Assembly: GCA_029339505.1 (NCBI GenBank)
Contig: JAQISU010001235.1
Location: 40,850,315 to 40,914,314 of the forward strand
Length of the DNA stretch: 64,000 bases
Direction: 5' to 3'
Origin: Unio delphinus
Lineage: Eukaryota > Mollusca > Bivalvia > Unionida > Unionidae
The notes below the pieces were generated by a model, which did not search any database, was not told the DNA's origin, and was given only the letters and a program-made list of their open reading frames with translations. The position numbers and the translations under genes are program-made. This document shows, in pieces, positions 12,212 through 25,649 of this stretch. Numbering within the stretch: the first letter of the stretch is position 1; every line of letters begins with the position of its first letter.

Positions 12212-12480
12212 AATGATTAGTGCGTCCGCCTCAGACGCGTGAATTCACCGGTTCTAACCAAGGCCATGTCATGTCAAAGACTTATAACAAATGGTACGTA
12301 CAGCTGCCTCGCTAGGCACTCATCATTAAGAGGTTAGTGTTAGGACTGGTCGGCCTGGTGTCAGGATAATGTGACTGTGTTGGACATCATGCTACATGTC
12401 TGCGGCATGATACCCCAGTGCTGGACATCAGTATAAACTACCACACTGCAGGCATCGTAGCATGATGACTGCATTTTGTT
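12212..12480 (+). mobile_element. SINE family B, copy 2 (with tRNA-like head)
   Basis: The head carries a B box GGTTCTAACC near 12250 and an A-box-like gattagtgcgtcc upstream. The body matches the other family B copies through ggtcggcctggtgtcagg and acatcatgctacatgtctg, here in the sense orientation. The 3' end lacks the long TG/CA tract found in copies 1 and 3. Confidence 0.8.
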
Positions 12481-12751
12481 TATAGCTACGTTAAAATCCA
12501 AATCGCACACAGACATGCAATGGTTGCAAAACGGAAATATAAGAATTTTACCATCAAGACAGGGCCTCGTTATTTACGAAACGTTTGGGAGACAAAGATA
12601 TATTGTAACATATATGTGTGTTCGTGTCATTTATAATTGATTTGTGGTTGATTTCATACAAATAATGTATCAGGAATTTTACACCCAAATATAATATGTC
12701 GGAAATTATGCAACCAAATCCGGCACATTCAATATATATGTATTGATTTTT
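12481..12751. other. Unassigned AT-rich sequence
   Basis: Nothing recognised between the two SINE copies. Confidence 0.5.
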
Positions 12752-13004
12752 TTGGTATGTTTTGTTTATGGTTTAACGCCATTATTCAACACAATATAGG
12801 CTATACGTGGCGGCCAGTATTAATGGTGGAGGAAGAACCAGGAAACCCCCCGGAAAGAACCACTGACCCATGAGAAGCTACTGGCAAACTTTCTCACATA
12901 ACTACATTAGCCGAATCTTAGACTCGAACCCACGCAGACAGAGGTGAGGTGGCAGTCATCCGTAACGGACAGCGGTTTAGACCACTCGGCCTCTCGGGGC
13001 CTCT
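12752..13004 (-). mobile_element. SINE family A, copy 2
   Basis: Read on the minus strand, the head begins gaggccccgagaggccgag and gives GAGTGGTCTAAACCGC and a good B box GGGTTCGAGTC, both close to tRNA-Leu. The body and the GGCGTTAAACC end follow. It is the least diverged head of the three copies and the best evidence for tRNA-Leu ancestry. Possible short flanking duplications (tgtattg) are not conclusive. Confidence 0.88.
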
Positions 13005-13115
13005 TGTATTGTGATTCTACATAACTATTAAATGAATAAAACTACTGCATTTAATTTTAACTCGTATCGTTCATTCCATGTCAACGAACTAAACAGACAT
13101 TTATGTTTAGTGTTT

Positions 13116-13116
<1 letters not shown>

Positions 13117-13193
<77 letters not shown>

Positions 13194-13202
13194 TTATCAT
13201 TA

Positions 13203-13281
<79 letters not shown>
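13117..13281 (+). repeat. (ATT)n microsatellite
   Basis: A tract of about 160 bp with two short interruptions near 13183 and 13200. Poly-Ile, poly-Leu and poly-Tyr frames are artefacts. Confidence 0.95.
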
Positions 13282-13327
13282 TTACAATAAAATAATACTG
13301 TCATGCAAGATAGATAATTTGTATTAG

Positions 13328-13395
13328 TTGATTCGAACCCAGGTCCGCGGGTAGACGGCACCCATCGCCTTGCCTGCACACATCAGCCAGTACTC
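13328..13395 (-). other. Weak tRNA-like fragment
   Basis: On the minus strand a GGGTTCGAATC B-box-like motif follows gccgtctacccgcgg. No convincing A box or acceptor stem is visible, so this may be a decayed SINE head or chance. Confidence 0.3.
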
Positions 13396-14224
13396 CATGA
13401 GTGTCTTTTCACCCGCGGGAATATGTTTGAATCTCCATATAGTAGATATATATGTATATGTACATATGTCAACGATTCTTAAGAGACAGTCGAAGATCAG
13501 CATATGAGATGCTGTTCATTTATAATACGTCTACTTACATTAAAACATTGTAGAATTTAAAATGTCTCATAAAATTACAAAATAGTTTAAGCTTTGAATA
13601 TCACAATTTATCTTATTGATCCATGTCATTAAAAACACAATACGAGATATTGTCTCTTCTATCTTCAATGTAACATACAAAGACTATGTTAATTTCTCAA
13701 CTCAGCACTTTTTAAAAATCATATAAAAATATTCCCATTTTATAAGCAATTTATTTGGATTATGTGCAAATAAATGTTTCCGTTTTGTAATACCTTAAGC
13801 CCTGTTTTCACGAAATGTCCTTGTTTTTGGTTGTATTTTTTTCACGGCTATTCACAAGCAAATATCCTTGTATAACACGACAAGGTTATGTTTATTATGT
13901 ACCAGAACAAACTGGTGTGTATGGAAATATACCATCTTTTATATGTTACTTTAGAGCTGTGTGCATGTCAACAGTATTCACGGACCACGTCAAAGTATGA
14001 CAATATTCCAACTTTGTATTTACCATGTCACATTTGTGTGTACTAAAATGATCTCTTTTGTATATACTGCATCAATGATGTATCTCATTTACTATTTTTC
14101 TCTCTGAAATCTATTCCCATTTGGTGTGTACCATGATGTGTGTATCTAGTTTTCTCTCTGATACTTTAATACTATGCATGCAAATCTATTCCCATTTGAT
14201 GTGTACCAGGATCACTTATATGAA
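13396..14224. other. Unassigned AT-rich sequence
   Basis: A short local duplication around attcccatttg(g/a)tgtgtacca occurs at 14113 and 14191. Nothing else is recognised. Confidence 0.5.
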
Positions 14225-14412
14225 AATGCCCAATAATAAATGCCAGATCCTCTGTTCTGGACTTAACCTCATCTGAGGTTCGATACCCGACGGCTGCCTT
14301 AGAGTGATGCTGTCACTTAGTTCCCATTTCCTGGCATGATATAGACAATTGTGTTTAAACTGCAGTTACCAAAACCCACTCAAATCGCACCCACCCTGGG
14401 CCAAAAGCGCAA
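14225..14412 (+). mobile_element. Possible tRNA-derived SINE fragment
   Basis: A B-box-like GAGGTTCGATACCCG at about 14275 is preceded by tRNA-like spacing and followed by about 120 bp of GC-richer sequence that stands out from its AT-rich surroundings. No second copy exists in the window, so the call rests on the B box and composition only. Confidence 0.35.
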
Positions 14413-14465
14413 GTGAGGACTAAACTGCCCCCGTTCCAAATTTGGAAAATTCACATGTAATGTAA

Positions 14466-14790
14466 TGGTAGGAATGTCTCTTTGTGTCTAAGGAATGTCT
14501 CTTTGTGTCTAAGGAATGTCTATATGTGTCTAAGGAATGTCTCTTTGTGTCTAAGGAATGTCTCTTTGTGTCTAAGGAATGTCTCTATGTGTCTAAAGAA
14601 TGTCTCTTTGTGTCTAAGGAATGTCTCTTTGTGTCTAAGGAATGTCTCTATGTGTCTAAAGAATGTCTCTTTGTGTCTAAAGAATGTCTCTTTGTGTATA
14701 AGGAATGTCTCTTTGTGTCTAACAAAGGAATGTCTCTTTGTGTCTAAAAAATGTCTCTGTGTATAAGGAATGTCTCTTTGTGTCTAACAA
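14466..14790 (+). repeat. 21 bp minisatellite, about 15 copies
   Basis: The unit is AAGGAATGTCTCTTTGTGTCT with few variants (ctatgtg, aaagaatg). The 21 bp period keeps two frames open, giving 7-residue peptide repeats with no coding support. Confidence 0.95.
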
Positions 14791-15495
14791 ACGATGCCAT
14801 ATGTCTGCATGAAAAGTGTTCACAATCAAATGAAGATACAAAGCAAAGCTTGTCATGGCAATTTAATTTGTTTCTTAATTTAAATGCCTGTTGGCTTGCC
14901 GTTATCACACCGATATGTTAAAGGTTAGTTCAAGAATCAAAAGGAAGACGACCGGGTGAGCGAGGCGTGTTCTTATCCATCCATCCATATTGATATGCAG
15001 CAGGAAGGACATTGTAAGCTAATTTTTTTTGGATCGGTCGACATAAATAAGCAATCAAAAATTGAGCTACAGGGTTTGATTACAATTCCGATTCACTATG
15101 ATACAATCCTAAATCTAAGATTAATTCAGTATTCGCCCACAATGATTGCGGATCAATATGGTTTGCTCAGAGAAAAGAAGCCACCCGTAATCTGGCGGCA
15201 GAACTTGTATAATATTATTTGGTCACAAGGATATGTGAATATCAAATCTCCTTTTCCTATTGTCGAAGGAACATAAATAGTTGTAGACATATACAATTTA
15301 TTGCTTTATAGCTGTCGCACATAAAAAAAAAATCATCAGTATTTTGAAAAACAATGGGTTATGATTGTTTGAATATAATGTTAAGGTTGGAATCCTATTG
15401 GAAAGGTTATAGTACAGTGTTCTGTTGTGAAGCCGTCATAAAATGAACGATGAAGAGGAAACAAAGATTTTGGATAGCCACAGCAGCACTATAAG
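14791..15495. other. Unassigned sequence with one orphan frame
   Basis: A 106-codon frame at 14956-15276 is non-repetitive but has no recognised domain, no splice context that I can support and no similar copy in the window. I treat it as non-coding. Confidence 0.45.

Positions 15496-15589
<94 letters not shown>
15496..15589. repeat. (TA)n microsatellite
   Basis: Nearly 47 uninterrupted TA units. Confidence 0.95.
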
Positions 15590-15591
<2 letters not shown>

Positions 15592-16698
15592 TTTACGTGA
15601 GTAACAATTATTTTATTTTTTTGCACAAGTCCTTTACATTTATCCAACTTCTTCTGCACGGTGCTGGTTGTTTAGCGAGTAGCAAATATTCTGTAAATTA
15701 AAATATAAACATGTTACTGTTTAAATTTTACGCAAAGAAATAATGATTGCTAAGGAAATATACTCATAAATTTATTATACTCGTTTTACCTTCAATGTTG
15801 ACGTCGTCAACGTTACTTTCATCCTCCTCTTCCGATGAAATAGAGGACATTCCATAAGTATGCATTTTGATTCTAAATAAAAAACAATTTCATCCAAGTA
15901 CTGCAGTAATCTCATGTCATACATAGAGATCCCTTCTATATTAACCAACTAAACTGAAATATCATCTTGAGTGTTTATATTACGTTTGATGTATATGTAA
16001 GCAAAGGTGTATGTCAGGAGTTTGAAGAAAAAGACTCGTCAGAATTATGTGAAAATACAGAGAATGCGTTTCTTATTCTGTAATGAAATAATCAAAGATT
16101 TGCATGCCCATCTACAGTTAAAAGAAGGTTATCGACAAAAGCACACTTTATAATTAAAATTCCTCAACAAAACTAATTTCGAGTCTTCGAGTACTTAAAT
16201 ATAACACTTTATTAGGAATTGATTTTTTTAGTAAAATTAATAAGATTGCTATTTTCTTTAAATTGTATTAAAGTAGCGTTTTATATTAAAGTAAGTTCTA
16301 AAGTGTGTTAAGATTAATTTCATTTATTTCCAAAGCACAACTATATATTAATGGAAGGAAAATAGTTCATGTGCAAAGCATAAGTTGGCAACGTAAATCA
16401 CTAGCTATACGAATGTACATCATTGTGTGGAATTAGGTTATAAAGCAAAAAATCTTACTGAGTCAGTCAGCTCCTAAGTCTTATCAGTGAAACATATATT
16501 CTGTAAAACCATGCATTGGCAAAAGTCTAATTCGGTTAATAAAAATTTAGAACAAACTTCAGTGCTGACTTAAATACAGAATGGTTCTTATCTAATGATG
16601 GACAGTCGTCACTACAAAATTGTTCTTATCTAATGATGGACAGAGATCGCTGCTGGCTTAGTATGTTAAAACATGTTGCTGGCTTAGAATATTAAGGG
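15590..16698. other. Unassigned AT-rich sequence
   Basis: A 20 bp block, GTTCTTATCTAATGATGGAC, occurs at about 16583 and 16621. No coding region is supported. Confidence 0.5.
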
Positions 16699-16706
16699 AT
16701 TATCAT
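16699..16706. repeat. Left target-site duplication of the hAT-like element
   Basis: ATTATCAT is repeated exactly at 17178-17185. Confidence 0.85.
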
Positions 16707-17177
16707 TAGGGCATAACCGATTAGCATTTTTCTACCGATTTCCGATTCTGGATTTTGGGCATAAAATTTTTCCGATTCCGGATACGATTCGATTAATCGG
16801 AAATGCTAAATCCGTATTTTTTTTCTAAAAAATTTCATCTTCCGTTTCCGGGTTTCTGGTATTTGGTTTTGCCGTGTCTAGCATGTTACTTAGTACTTTA
16901 CCATATCCGGCATCATTTCCGGTTTTCACCCGTCGGTTCAAATAGATTGTTTCACAGCGTGGTTGTGTTGACCGTATTGGACTTTTCTGACTTCTTATTT
17001 AACTTTATTAACGCACTATCGAATGACACGCAGTGTTAGACACGGTGCTATAGAAATTCAACTTTATTATTTGTATTATCCGAATCGGTCGTTCCTGCCG
17101 GGTCCGAATCCGATTAATCGGAAGTTCATACTATCCGGTGGAATCCGATTTCCGGATCAAAAGTCGGTTATGCCCTA
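16707..17177. mobile_element. Non-autonomous hAT-like element (MITE), 471 bp
   Basis: The ends are TAGGGCATAACCGA and its exact complement TCGGTTATGCCCTA, flanked by a perfect 8 bp duplication ATTATCAT. An 8 bp duplication with TAGGG-type short terminal repeats is the pattern of the hAT superfamily. The interior is dense in short (a)tccgatt and aatcgga motifs in both orientations, such as GATTCGATTAATCGG near 16785 and its counterpart near 17110. Such subterminal motifs are where hAT transposases often bind. No transposase is encoded; the 78-codon frame inside is incidental. The autonomous partner is not in this window. Confidence 0.88.
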
Positions 17178-17185
17178 ATTATCAT
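17178..17185. repeat. Right target-site duplication of the hAT-like element
   Basis: ATTATCAT, identical to 16699-16706. Confidence 0.85.
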
Positions 17186-17941
17186 AGTTGGATCTAACTT
17201 GTGCCAAACGAATATAGATAAGCCACAAATTTGAGTTTTACCTTGTGTCAGATGACGTTAATTATGCCGGTTTCGACCGGGAGAAACTGATTCTTACCTG
17301 AAGAAAGCGGACACATTTTCTCACCGATACCTTAACCCTAACACATGATGCGTATAAATAGACCACGCATTAAGGGGTCAGGTCAGTTCCGTATCGACGA
17401 GAAAATAGACTTTTGCCTTCTCATTTCAGGTAAAACAATTGTATATGTCGTAACTTCTTTAGGAATAAGTACTTTTAATGTTGAGATTTTAATAGTAACA
17501 TTGTTATGTTAGCAACATTGTTCACTTTAATACTTTTATTTATAATATATTGTAACGAAATGTTTAAATGTTCTAAATAATTCATATTTCATTATATTTA
17601 TGTAATTTTTATTGTGAAGGTTGAGATTGCTACCAACTTCATGTTTAGATTTAATGTTGAATAAAGTATTCTTTAAGCAAGAAAGAGTAATATCTAGCAA
17701 CATATTTTAAATCTATATTCTATTTTAAAATAAGTAAACTGCATTTCTTTAAATTAACTGTTACATTAATTATAGTTATTACATTTTATATTTTAGGCTA
17801 TCTTGAAAATGATTGAGAATTAACCATTTGTATAATATTCTAAAATGCAGAAGTTATACGAATAAATGAAGTTGGAAAGCTTAAGAAAGGAAAATATAAT
17901 ATGTATTGCATGAATTTTTATTATAAAGTTTTTAGATGTGT

Positions 17942-17942
<1 letters not shown>
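17186..17942. other. Unassigned AT-rich sequence
   Basis: No feature supported. Confidence 0.5.

Positions 17943-18017
<75 letters not shown>
17943..18017 (+). repeat. (AG)n microsatellite
   Basis: About 37 uninterrupted AG units. Confidence 0.95.
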
Positions 18018-18020
<3 letters not shown>

Positions 18021-18482
18021 AAAAGTATATAGAGAATGCTAAAACGTATTGATTAAACGGCGAAAAGGACGAGTAATTTTTGACAATATACTGCTAAGTC
18101 AAACATAATTGATTTGAATGTTGTTTTGGATACATTATTTGTAAATCATTAAGCATGCACATTTAAATTAAACTGAGAAACACAAAAGATGAAAACAGAT
18201 TTTTGGGTGACATCTTGACTTGTGCCATGAACAAATTTATGCAAAACTTTAAAAAATTTCCTACTGGTTCAAAATTACCTTTTAGGATTTAAATATAAAG
18301 CTGTTAGCTGCATAAAATGGTATTATTCTTTGGTTACCATGTAAACTATTCGTTATGTTGCTTCTTATCAACAGTGACGACACTGTTAGTTTGTGACAGT
18401 AGTAATTGTTTAATACTTGCAACAAACATAACGATGGCAGATATTTGAAATGAATATACGCACAAAAATCGCATTTTTTTTT
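18018..18482. other. Unassigned AT-rich sequence
   Basis: No feature supported. Confidence 0.5.
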
Positions 18483-18583
18483 TACAAATTATTAATGAAA
18501 ATTAAAATCCCAGTTTTAACAAATTATTAATGAAAATTAAAATCGCAGTTTTAACAAATTATTAATGAAAATTAAAATCAATA
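18483..18583 (+). repeat. ~35 bp tandem repeat, three copies
   Basis: ACAAATTATTAATGAAAATT plus aaaatc(c/g)cagtttta is present almost three times with one or two differences. Confidence 0.9.
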
Positions 18584-18858
18584 CTCGCATGCTTACAAAT
18601 TTACCAAACGAAAATATTTTAAAAAACACTTTTAAACTAATCAAAATATAACGTGATTTCTAATTAATTTAAAATTAAAAAGCCACATCCGAATGAACGT
18701 TATTTTCCAAATTCAGCTTACAGTTAAATAAAAAAAAGGTGCAAATACAAATAAACGACTAGAATCTCTTGCTCATCGTAAACACCACACATGTCTGTAT
18801 GAAACCTTTCATTCCTTGTTTAATTTGGTGATAAGTGTTAGGAATATTGTACTAACAA

Positions 18859-18861
<3 letters not shown>

Positions 18862-18943
<82 letters not shown>
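18862..18943. repeat. (TA)n microsatellite
   Basis: About 41 TA units. Confidence 0.95.
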
Positions 18944-18945
<2 letters not shown>

Positions 18946-19222
18946 CTCTCTGTGTTAAAAAATTAATCTATCATAACTGCATGTCATTGTTCACATAACT
19001 TATTTAAATCATGCTAGATTTCCCAATACATTATTCAGTGAGTAATTTGAAGCAACGTGCGCGAGCTGACAGCGAAGCAATGTGAAATTTTAACGCGTAA
19101 ACGGTGACGTGGTTTTCGACTGCTATGCACGGGGTTTTAGGTTGAGCGAGACGTGTGTACCGTTGTGTATGATATAATGTGAAAAATTATCGACCGAACC
19201 GGACATGCTCAGCTCAGTTTTT

Positions 19223-19226
<4 letters not shown>

Positions 19227-19310
<84 letters not shown>
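19227..19310 (+). repeat. (CA)n microsatellite
   Basis: About 42 CA units. Reading frames through it give poly-Thr-His or poly-Cys-Val and are not genes. Confidence 0.95.
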
Positions 19311-19315
<5 letters not shown>

Positions 19316-21249
19316 TGCGCTAATCCCACGTGTTATGATATAGCTATTGACACAATGCAAAATACAAGACGTTCATTCGATATTGATTAGTTCCATGTCA
19401 AATTTCATTTTCTTGGAGTTTGTGTGCAGGTAATACATTGATACATTAGTGAGTACCAAATGATGTAATACAGTCATACCGTATCGTGTTAAATGTCTGG
19501 TATCTTTTCCGGGAAACTGCATCACCTTTGCCATAACTTTTCCCCTTTAGTTATAAGTCTTATGAAGGGAAACATTTCAAGTCTACTGTGTGCACTTACC
19601 CTTAAATATGTCTTGAAGAACAACGAGGGGATGAAAGGCAACAGGGAGAGAAAGAGATGTAACAAGTATTGGATAACAAAGATAATAAATTTCAATAAAA
19701 AAGTTGAATTACTCTATTCATAATTTTCAGATATTTTTGCATTTTTTACACTGACAAAATTTGTTGAAACAATAGTAAAGTGTTTTCTATTTAGAAATTG
19801 ATGTAAATTTTTTTCAAACGATACCAACGAGGTCAGTGTATGACGAGGTCAAGAGGTTAGTGTGTCACGAGGTCAATGTGCCAATATCTATGGGATTGCT
19901 TTAATAAGAATTATTTTTGAATTTCATGATATTCTTCGGTGCCTTCAAGACAATGCCTAGTGGGTATGTTTTTCCTACCTATGTTTAAAATCCCCTTGTT
20001 TGTTTTGACAAAATGAAACCTTTTTGTATGTGGTGAAACCTATTGATGCTGAGCTGAACTTAAGTATTGTGATAGATACTCAGGAAACCTTTGATGGGTA
20101 ACCACATTAAGGTTTAAACCTTTTACAGACATGCGTGCCTGGAAAAGTAACAACTATTTTTCGTTATCCCCCACCCATCCCACCCCCAAAAGAAGTAAGT
20201 ATAATGAATACAATTTAAGTACATACTTTTGTATAAGACTTGCACAAAATATATCTGGTAGATTATAGTATTACATTGAAATATACCATAGATTTGACTT
20301 GAACCCAAAGTCATACATGCTATTGCATATTCAATGGATTTAGTCCGTAAAAAAGGTAAACACACATTCATTATACTGTCATGTCACAAGCTGTTAATTG
20401 AATAAAATGATTTTTTAAAAATATTTGATAGATATAGTATATTTGATTATTTTCTCAAAGATCATTGCTATCTTAATGTATCTTTCTTTCAATGAACTAC
20501 ACGAAATGAGATGAACATTTATTTAGATGTTGTTTGTAAATGTGAATAGAAGTTTATCTTTTTTATCTATTCTTCAAACACTTCTTGGCAATGTCCGCGT
20601 GACTTGACCCATTACAACCATGTTTATAGGATACCACTTAGATTGAAATCATACGATATATACTTGGTGTTGCTCTGTTCCATTATTCAAGATGCGGTCC
20701 ATAGGCCAATCGAAATGTCAAATTAGCCCCCTTGTCAAATTAAAGATAAAATATGTTTCAAACCTTTCAGATACAATCAGTCCAAGTGTGATTCGGAGTG
20801 ATACTTATATCCGATATCACCTGTCCTCCTTTGACGATGTCCATGTGCATAATTTGTACAGATGAGATTGGATACTCGATTCATATTGAATGGTGTTTCG
20901 ATCGAAAGAAAAGGGGTCTTAACAGTGCTTTATTTATTTGCATATTCGTTTCACTATTTATTCGCTTTGTTAAATTTATTTATGTGATTTGCTTGTAGCC
21001 TCAGATAGAAAACCAGGTTTCGTTAGGCCTTTGTTGCAGAGAGACCGTTGCCAGTAAATAAATACAAACGTATGTAACTTTGTATGAAATCCAACATGTG
21101 CGGCATCCCACCAAAAGAAACGCTATAAAAAGTCTCGTATATTTCGTGCATTTTTGGCCAGTTTGGACATTTACATAGATTATAACAGTCTTTGATGGTT
21201 GAACTTATTGGAGGTCAAGTGCACATGTACTTATGATTGTGGAAAGAAT
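19311..21249. other. Unassigned AT-rich sequence
   Basis: Only short local repeats are visible, for example gaggtcagtgt and related words at about 19830-19880. No coding region, RNA gene or element is recognised in 1.9 kb. Confidence 0.5.
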
Positions 21250-21662
<413 letters not shown>

Positions 21663-22221
21663 TAAAAGCGATCCAGCTGACAAATTGAAAGGTTTACAGC
21701 GTTGACATCGGCTTCTGAAGTAAAGCCGTTGGGTCTCTTAATGTCTCAATTTACAACTCAAGTTTCCGATAGCATTTACCGCTGAACACGTATATTGGAA
21801 TCAGGCCTTTCATGGAATAGTACTTTTACTTTGCTAGGTAACCCCAAAACATCCCGTCAGTCTTCTAACCATTTATGACTCCCACTTGTGCATCTTGATT
21901 AGGTTATGTCAATCTGTTCGTAAGGTTCAAGAACAAAGTAATAAATCTAAACAAATCAAATTTGGATTATGTACTAATAATTCTTGCATGTTTGCTAACC
22001 AGATTCCATTCGCAGACCATTGCTAGCATTTTCAATTGTTTACACATTTTACTGGACTTCGGTAATATATTAGTTGGCAACACCAGGCAAACACTATTTT
22101 CGCTAGAGAAAGTAAGTTTAGTAAATAGCTTTATTTGTATTGATAGTATATTTTATCTCAGTATTCGATAAACACATTTGTGTCCGTTTTTGACAAAAAC
22201 CGTGTAACGCTGTTAAGGTTC
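21663..22221. other. Unassigned sequence
   Basis: No feature supported. A 69-codon frame at 21962-22171 is not recognisable. Confidence 0.5.
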
Positions 22222-23034
22222 AACTTTAGGTAGCGTGCTGAAGACTATATTAATCTTTAAATAGTGTGTAATGAAGACTATACTAATCTTTAGGTATTGT
22301 GCTGAAGACTGCATTAAACTTTAGGTAGTGTGCTGATGACTATATTAAACTTTTAGGTAGTGTGCTGAAGACTATATTAAACTTTAGGTAGTGTACTGAA
22401 GACTGTATTAAACTTTAGGTAGTGTGCTAATGACTATATTAAACTTTAGGTAGTGTTCTGATGACTATATTAAACCTTAGGTAGTATACTGAAGACTGTA
22501 TTAAACTTTAGGTAGTGTGCTGAAAACTATTAAACTTTAGGTAGTGTTCTGATGACTATATTAAGCCTTAGGTTGTGTGCTGAAGACTATATTAAACTTT
22601 AAAAGTAGTGTGCTGAAGACTGTATTAAACTTTAGGTAGTTTGTGCTGAAGACTTTATTAACCTTTAGGTAGTGTGCTGAAAACTACATTAAACTTTAGG
22701 TAGTGTGCTGAAGACTATATTAATCTTTAAGTAGTGTGTAATGAAGACTATATTAATCTTTAAGTAGTGTGTAATGAAGACTATATTAAACTTTAAACTT
22801 TAGGTAGTGTGTGCTGAAGACTATATTAATCTTTAGGTAGTGTGCTGAAAACTACATTAAACTTTAGGTAGTGTGCTTATGACTATATTAATCTTTAAGT
22901 AGTGTGCAATGAAGACTATATTAATCTTTATGTATTGTGCTGAAGACTGTATTAAACTTTAGGTAGTTTGCTGAAGACTGTATTAAACTTTAGGTAGTGT
23001 GCTGATGACTATATTAAACTTTAAGTGGTGTGCT
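22222..23034 (+). repeat. 31 bp satellite, type 1
   Basis: The unit is about ACTTTAGGTAGTGTGCTGAA followed by gactatatta, in roughly 26 copies with small indels. It abuts a second 31 bp satellite that shares the first half of the unit. Confidence 0.93.
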
Positions 23035-23640
23035 GCATTTTGAATTCAACGTTATGTTGTGTGCCGTATTTTGTATTCAACGTTGTGTAGTGTGCTGTTT
23101 CTTGTATTCAACTTTGTGTAGCATGCTGCATTTTGTATTCAACTTAAAGTGGTGTGCTGCATTTTGTATTCGCATTTGTGTAGTTTACTATATTTTGAAT
23201 TCAACTTTGTGTATTGTGCTGTATTTGGTATTCAACTTTGTGTAATGTGCTGTATTTGTTATTCAACTTTGTGTAGTGTGCTGTATTTGGTATTCAATGT
23301 TGTGTAGTGTGCTGTATTTGGTATTCAATTTTGTGTAGTGTGCTGTATTTTGAATTCCACTTTGTGTAGTGTGCTGTATTTGGTATTCAATTTTGTGTAG
23401 TGTGCTGTATTTTGTATTCAACTTTAAGTAGTGTGTGCTGTATTTTGTATTCAACTTTAAGTAGTGTGTGCTGTATTTTGTATTCAACTTTAAATAGGGT
23501 GCAGTATTTTGTATTCAACTTTGTGTAGTGTGCTGTATTTTGTATTCAACTTTAAGTAGTGTGTGCTGTATTTTGAATTCAACTTTAAGTAGGGTGCTGC
23601 AGTTTGAATTCAACTTTAAGTAGGGTGCTGCATGTCATAT
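23035..23640 (+). repeat. 31 bp satellite, type 2
   Basis: The unit is about ACTTTGTGTAGTGTGCTGTA followed by ttt(t/g)gtattca, in about 19 copies. The AGTGTGCTG core and period match type 1, but the second half is different. Frames across it read as artefactual 10-residue repeats. Confidence 0.93.
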
Positions 23641-25616
23641 TCATCTCTATTCTTAAAAGGAATACCTCCAGAAGCTTGTATTACAATGTAAATTTTAACA
23701 GAAACTTTAAGAAACTGTTTTTTTTTTCTGTTCTGACTTTTCTCGCATGAATCCGTTTGTTAGAAAGCTCAATATCTAAATCTGAAATTTAGTTAAGACG
23801 ATTATGGAAGTAACAGTTTCACGAAAATTGTTTTTAAATAATGGATTTATGCATCACTAAGTTTTCACGAAGTACCCCGAAAACTACATATTACGTTTGA
23901 ACAGAGTATAGCATTTTTGTCACCAGGCTCTGTGCTCATCTGCTAAATTAATGTGTCACATATGAAAATAGGAAAATTAATTATGTTTTTTTAAAAAAAA
24001 TTGCCTTAGTCATGTGTTGAAAAGTATTTCATTAGTCACGAAGAAGGAAGAGCCACACACATATATATATCTATTTAATGTACAGAATCTGCACTAGATA
24101 CTTCGTCATGATCACAGAAGAAATATTCGCTAATATTGAAACTAGAGTATGTGTGTGTGGTAGCTAGAGTAAATTTAAAGCTTGGTGAATGTGCGAACGT
24201 GACATCAGTTAATATTGTCAAATATCCCCTCATATATAGCAAACTGGTTGGGGACTCGTCAATGAAGTGGTTCGGATTTCAATTATATCAATTGATCAGC
24301 CAGGGTTGACTGATATGGTGCTTGCTTGGAGCAGTTGCTTCATCACATAATGCGTATGTTGTTGTGGCAAAAACCACAAAACCACACCAACCAATCCAAA
24401 CCAAATCATACCAGAGGTATATACCAACCAAAAACAGGGGGATTGATCCTGAGAAAGGCTGTGACTCAAAGAAGGCAACATCCAAAGTTATATTTTCCAA
24501 CCAGTTTTGTATCTTTTTTTAAAAAAAAATATGTATTTGAATATTAAATGTACAAACTTGCAAACAATTCATCGGGAGTTAGAATCAGTGTCTTTTATTT
24601 TCTTTCATTGAAATGAATAGCTAATCATTTTATTACGCGATAAAATATAGTAATGAATAAATCAAAGTCAGTTGGAAAAAATGCATCATCATTTTATACC
24701 TGAAGAATTGTAACCCTTGCGTTGAAATACAGATGACTTATATACGTAGAAGTGTTGATATATTCTCCACTTCACTGTAATTGATTGGTGTGTATAAATG
24801 CGATCCTGACTAAGAATCAGATAAAGTACGAAAGTCAAATGCGTCTGTTAGTAATACAGTATTAAAATGTACCTTTCACTATTGATAATACTGTATTTCA
24901 AGTATCCTCATGTAGGTAGTAAGATAACATAGATAAATGTCTTGAAATCGCAAGCTGTACACAGTAATAGAGATTGGTGACAGCATTTCAAATGTGCCGT
25001 TATATCATTGCGACGGAAGATTTTAGAGTTAGGCTTCAAGATACATTTTATATTCCATGGATCATTTTGGATAAATGACAATGCCAGCAACGTCAATGTG
25101 ACGACTGCTAATAAGGAAAAACACATTAACTATGTATTTTAATATTAAATGTCCTAATTCATTCCAATATGTTCTTAATAAATGATAATAGTTTAAACGT
25201 AAATTACATATTTATTCAACCCAGTATTGTACGTCGTTTAAAAAGATTGTGCAGGATGTTAAATCAAGGAAGATAAATGGTTTTACTAAAATCAGAACGT
25301 ACTTGTTTCCCTCAACCTTGAAACTTCTTGCCAAGGAAGATAATATTTTAGTATAATAGACCGACACAAACCATTCTAACACTAGCTCTGTTTGACAAAA
25401 GTAATAAAGAATAAATTTACATGCTTTGCTTTTGAGATTGCCTCATTATCAGAAAATAAATCCTTTTATCTAAACAAGCTATCTGCTCCTGCTTTTTAAA
25501 CTAGGTATCACTATTATTCCAGGGTCCATTAACGCGTCGGTACTGTATTCTTATTCTAGGTGTAAGCTACGGCAACAAAAGTGTCGCACACCAAATTATT
25601 TAGGTTGGTAACTGAT
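23641..25616. other. Unassigned AT-rich sequence
   Basis: Nearly 2 kb without a supportable feature. A run of ccaa(a/t)cca words lies at 24370-24430, and overlapping short frames there on both strands are not recognisable. Confidence 0.5.
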
Positions 25617-25618
25617 GT

Positions 25619-25649
<31 letters not shown>

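Noticed and set aside
14466..14790. Regular 21 bp repeats resembling a CRISPR array
   Set aside because: There are no spacers, repeats are directly adjacent, and the context is eukaryotic with no cas genes. The same applies to the other arrays.
14956..15276. 106-codon non-repetitive frame
   Set aside because: No recognisable domain, no conserved neighbour, AT-rich surroundings; the length is within chance expectation for this window.
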